Assembly (NCBI GenBank): GCA_964652075.1
Contig: CAZYZQ010000128.1
Location: 1-5,041 of the forward strand
Reading direction: 5' to 3'
Source: CAZYZQ01 sp964652075
Lineage (GTDB): Bacteria; Bacillota; Clostridia; Oscillospirales; Oscillospiraceae
Length of the DNA stretch: 5,041 bases
How positions within the stretch are numbered: the first letter of the stretch is position 1; the number at the start of each line of letters is the position of its first letter. The notes beneath the pieces were generated by a model. The model was not told where the DNA came from, did not search any database, and was given only the letters and a program-made list of their open reading frames with translations. Positions 3,917-5,041 of the stretch are shown piece by piece. Both the position numbers and the translations under genes were made by a program.

Positions 3917-5041
3917 ATGATTCACCAATTCAAACTGAACGGCTACAACATCGTCCTCGACGTCTTCTCCGGCAGCGTCCACGCCGTGGACGAGCTGGCC
4001 TACGACGCCATCTCTCTGTATGAGGACCACACAGCGGATGAGATCGTCGCGTCCCTGCTGGAGAGATACCGTGACCGTCCCGAGGTCACAGAGCAGGACA
4101 TCCGCGACTGCCTTACCGATATTGAAGAATTGAAGCAGGCCGGCAAGCTCTTCTCCGCCGATACATACGCCCCCATCGCGCCGGTGCTTAAGCAGCGCAG
4201 CCCTGTGATCAAGGCGCTGTGCCTGCACGTCGCGCACACCTGCAACCTGACCTGCGACTACTGCTTCGCAAGTCAAGGCAAGTACCACGGCGAACGTGCG
4301 CTCATGACCTTCGAGGTCGGCAAGCAGGCCATCGATTTTCTTGTCGCGAATTCCGGCACGCGCCGCAACCTCGAGGTCGATTTCTTCGGCGGCGAGCCGC
4401 TGATGAACTGGGATGTATGCAAGAAAATTGTCGCCTATGCGCGCTCCATCGAACAGGAGAAGGGCAAGCACTTCCGCTTCACGCTGACAACGAACGGAAT
4501 GCTCGTGAATGACGACGTGATTGACTTCTGCAACCGTGAGATGCACAACGTCGTCCTCTCCCTTGACGGGCGTCAGGAGGTACATGACCGCCTGCGCAAA
4601 ACCGTCTCCAGCAAGGGCAGCTGGGAGATCATCGTTCCGAAGTTTCAGGAGTTCGTCCGTCGCCGCGGCGATAAGGGCTACTACGTCCGCGGCACCTTTA
4701 CGCACAACAACGTCGACTTCACAAACGACATTTTCCAGATGGCCGACCTCGGCTTTACGGAGCTGTCCATGGAGCCGGTCGTCTGCGCGCCGGACGACCC
4801 CTACGCGCTGACGGAGGACGATCTGCCGAAGCTCTACGAGCAATATGAGATTCTGGCAAAGGACATGCTCCGCCGCGAGGCGGAAGGCAAGCCGATCACC
4901 TTCTACCACTACATGATCGACCTCACGCACGGCCCGTGCCTCTATAAGCGCATCTCCGGCTGCGGCAGCGGCACGGAGTATCTGGCCGTGACGCCGTGGG
5001 GCGAGCTGTACCCCTGCCACCAGTTCGTGGGCGACCCGAAG
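3917..5041 (+). CDS. scfB: SCIFF peptide maturase, radical SAM/SPASM thioether-forming enzyme (3' end outside window)
   Basis: The frame starts at ATG 3917, after GAGGAG (3904-3909), and stays open for 375 codons to the window end; family members are about 450 residues, so the C-terminal part is missing. Residues about 1-85 form the expected leader-binding RRE domain (MIHQFKLNGYNIVLDVFSGSVHAVDELAYDAI, then an acidic helical segment). The radical SAM core follows, with CNLTCDYC giving Cys109, Cys113 and Cys116 for the 4Fe-4S cluster that cleaves SAM. FFGGEP (156-161), TLTTNG (189-194) and LSLDG (214-218) are core strand motifs. Cys341, Cys349 and Cys367 (within GPCLYKRISGCGSG and WGELYPCHQF) begin the SPASM/auxiliary-cluster region. 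The enzyme acts in the cytosol on the peptide encoded 70 bases upstream, forming a Cys-to-residue thioether. Expression probably depends on read-through of the intergenic hairpin. Assignment is secure from motifs plus context; the crosslink made here is not known. Confidence 0.95.
   Translation, partial: MIHQFKLNGYNIVLDVFSGSVHAVDELAYDAISLYEDHTADEIVASLLERYRDRPEVTEQDIRDCLTDIEELKQAGKLFSADTYAPIAPVLKQRSPVIKALCLHVAHTCNLTCDYCFASQGKYHGERALMTFEVGKQAIDFLVANSGTRRNLEVDFFGGEPLMNWDVCKKIVAYARSIEQEKGKHFRFTLTTNGMLVNDDVIDFCNREMHNVVLSLDGRQEVHDRLRKTVSSKGSWEIIVPKFQEFVRRRGDKGYYVRGTFTHNNVDFTNDIFQMADLGFTELSMEPVVCAPDDPYALTEDDLPKLYEQYEILAKDMLRREAEGKPITFYHYMIDLTHGPCLYKRISGCGSGTEYLAVTPWGELYPCHQFVGDPK

Noticed and set aside
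3707..5020. Long open frame of 437 codons on the minus strand opposite the SCIFF peptide and maturase
   Set aside because: It is the antisense shadow of a G/C-ending coding frame. The + strand frame has clear radical SAM motifs and an SD, while the minus frame has no recognisable domain and ends in Arg/Ser repeats that mirror the sense codons.

Overview
The window looks like part of a chromosome of a GC-rich, probably gut-associated member of the Clostridia (Oscillospiraceae/Ruminococcaceae type). The evidence is the pair of a SCIFF ranthipeptide precursor and its radical SAM maturase, which is close to a class signature of Clostridia. A SpoIID-like/peptidoglycan-binding protein typical of spore-forming Firmicutes, and codons ending mostly in G or C, agree with this. 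All well-supported genes lie on the + strand. No mobile element, CRISPR array, tRNA or rRNA was seen.

Region 1 (1-1366): the 3' end of a gene for a probable transthyretin-like beta-sandwich protein is followed 12 bases later by a complete gene. That gene encodes a SpoIID-like domain joined to two peptidoglycan-binding modules. The two appear to form one operon for cell-wall or spore-wall work, and no terminator follows it.

Region 2 (1367-2811): an Orn/Lys/Arg decarboxylase-family PLP enzyme (458 aa) has its own extended -10 promoter. This promoter is embedded in a 13-bp inverted repeat: the -10 box lies in the loop and the Shine-Dalgarno (SD) sequence in the right arm. Read-through RNA from region 1 should therefore hide the SD, while RNA from the local promoter should not.

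Region 3 (2812-3610): a TTG-initiated single-pass membrane protein gene of unknown function. It appears to be broken by a one-base frameshift near 3195-3215. A consensus -35 box within an inverted repeat precedes it, and a strong GC hairpin follows.

Region 4 (3611-5041): a near-consensus promoter drives the small SCIFF peptide gene (49 aa). A 17-bp hairpin and then the SCIFF maturase gene follow; the maturase is cut by the window end after 375 codons. Peptide and maturase form a ranthipeptide (thioether RiPP) system: the maturase's N-terminal domain should bind the leader, and its radical SAM core should crosslink cysteines. This precursor is atypical. It has seven cysteines instead of six, and glycine where the family normally has the threonine that accepts the characterised crosslink.
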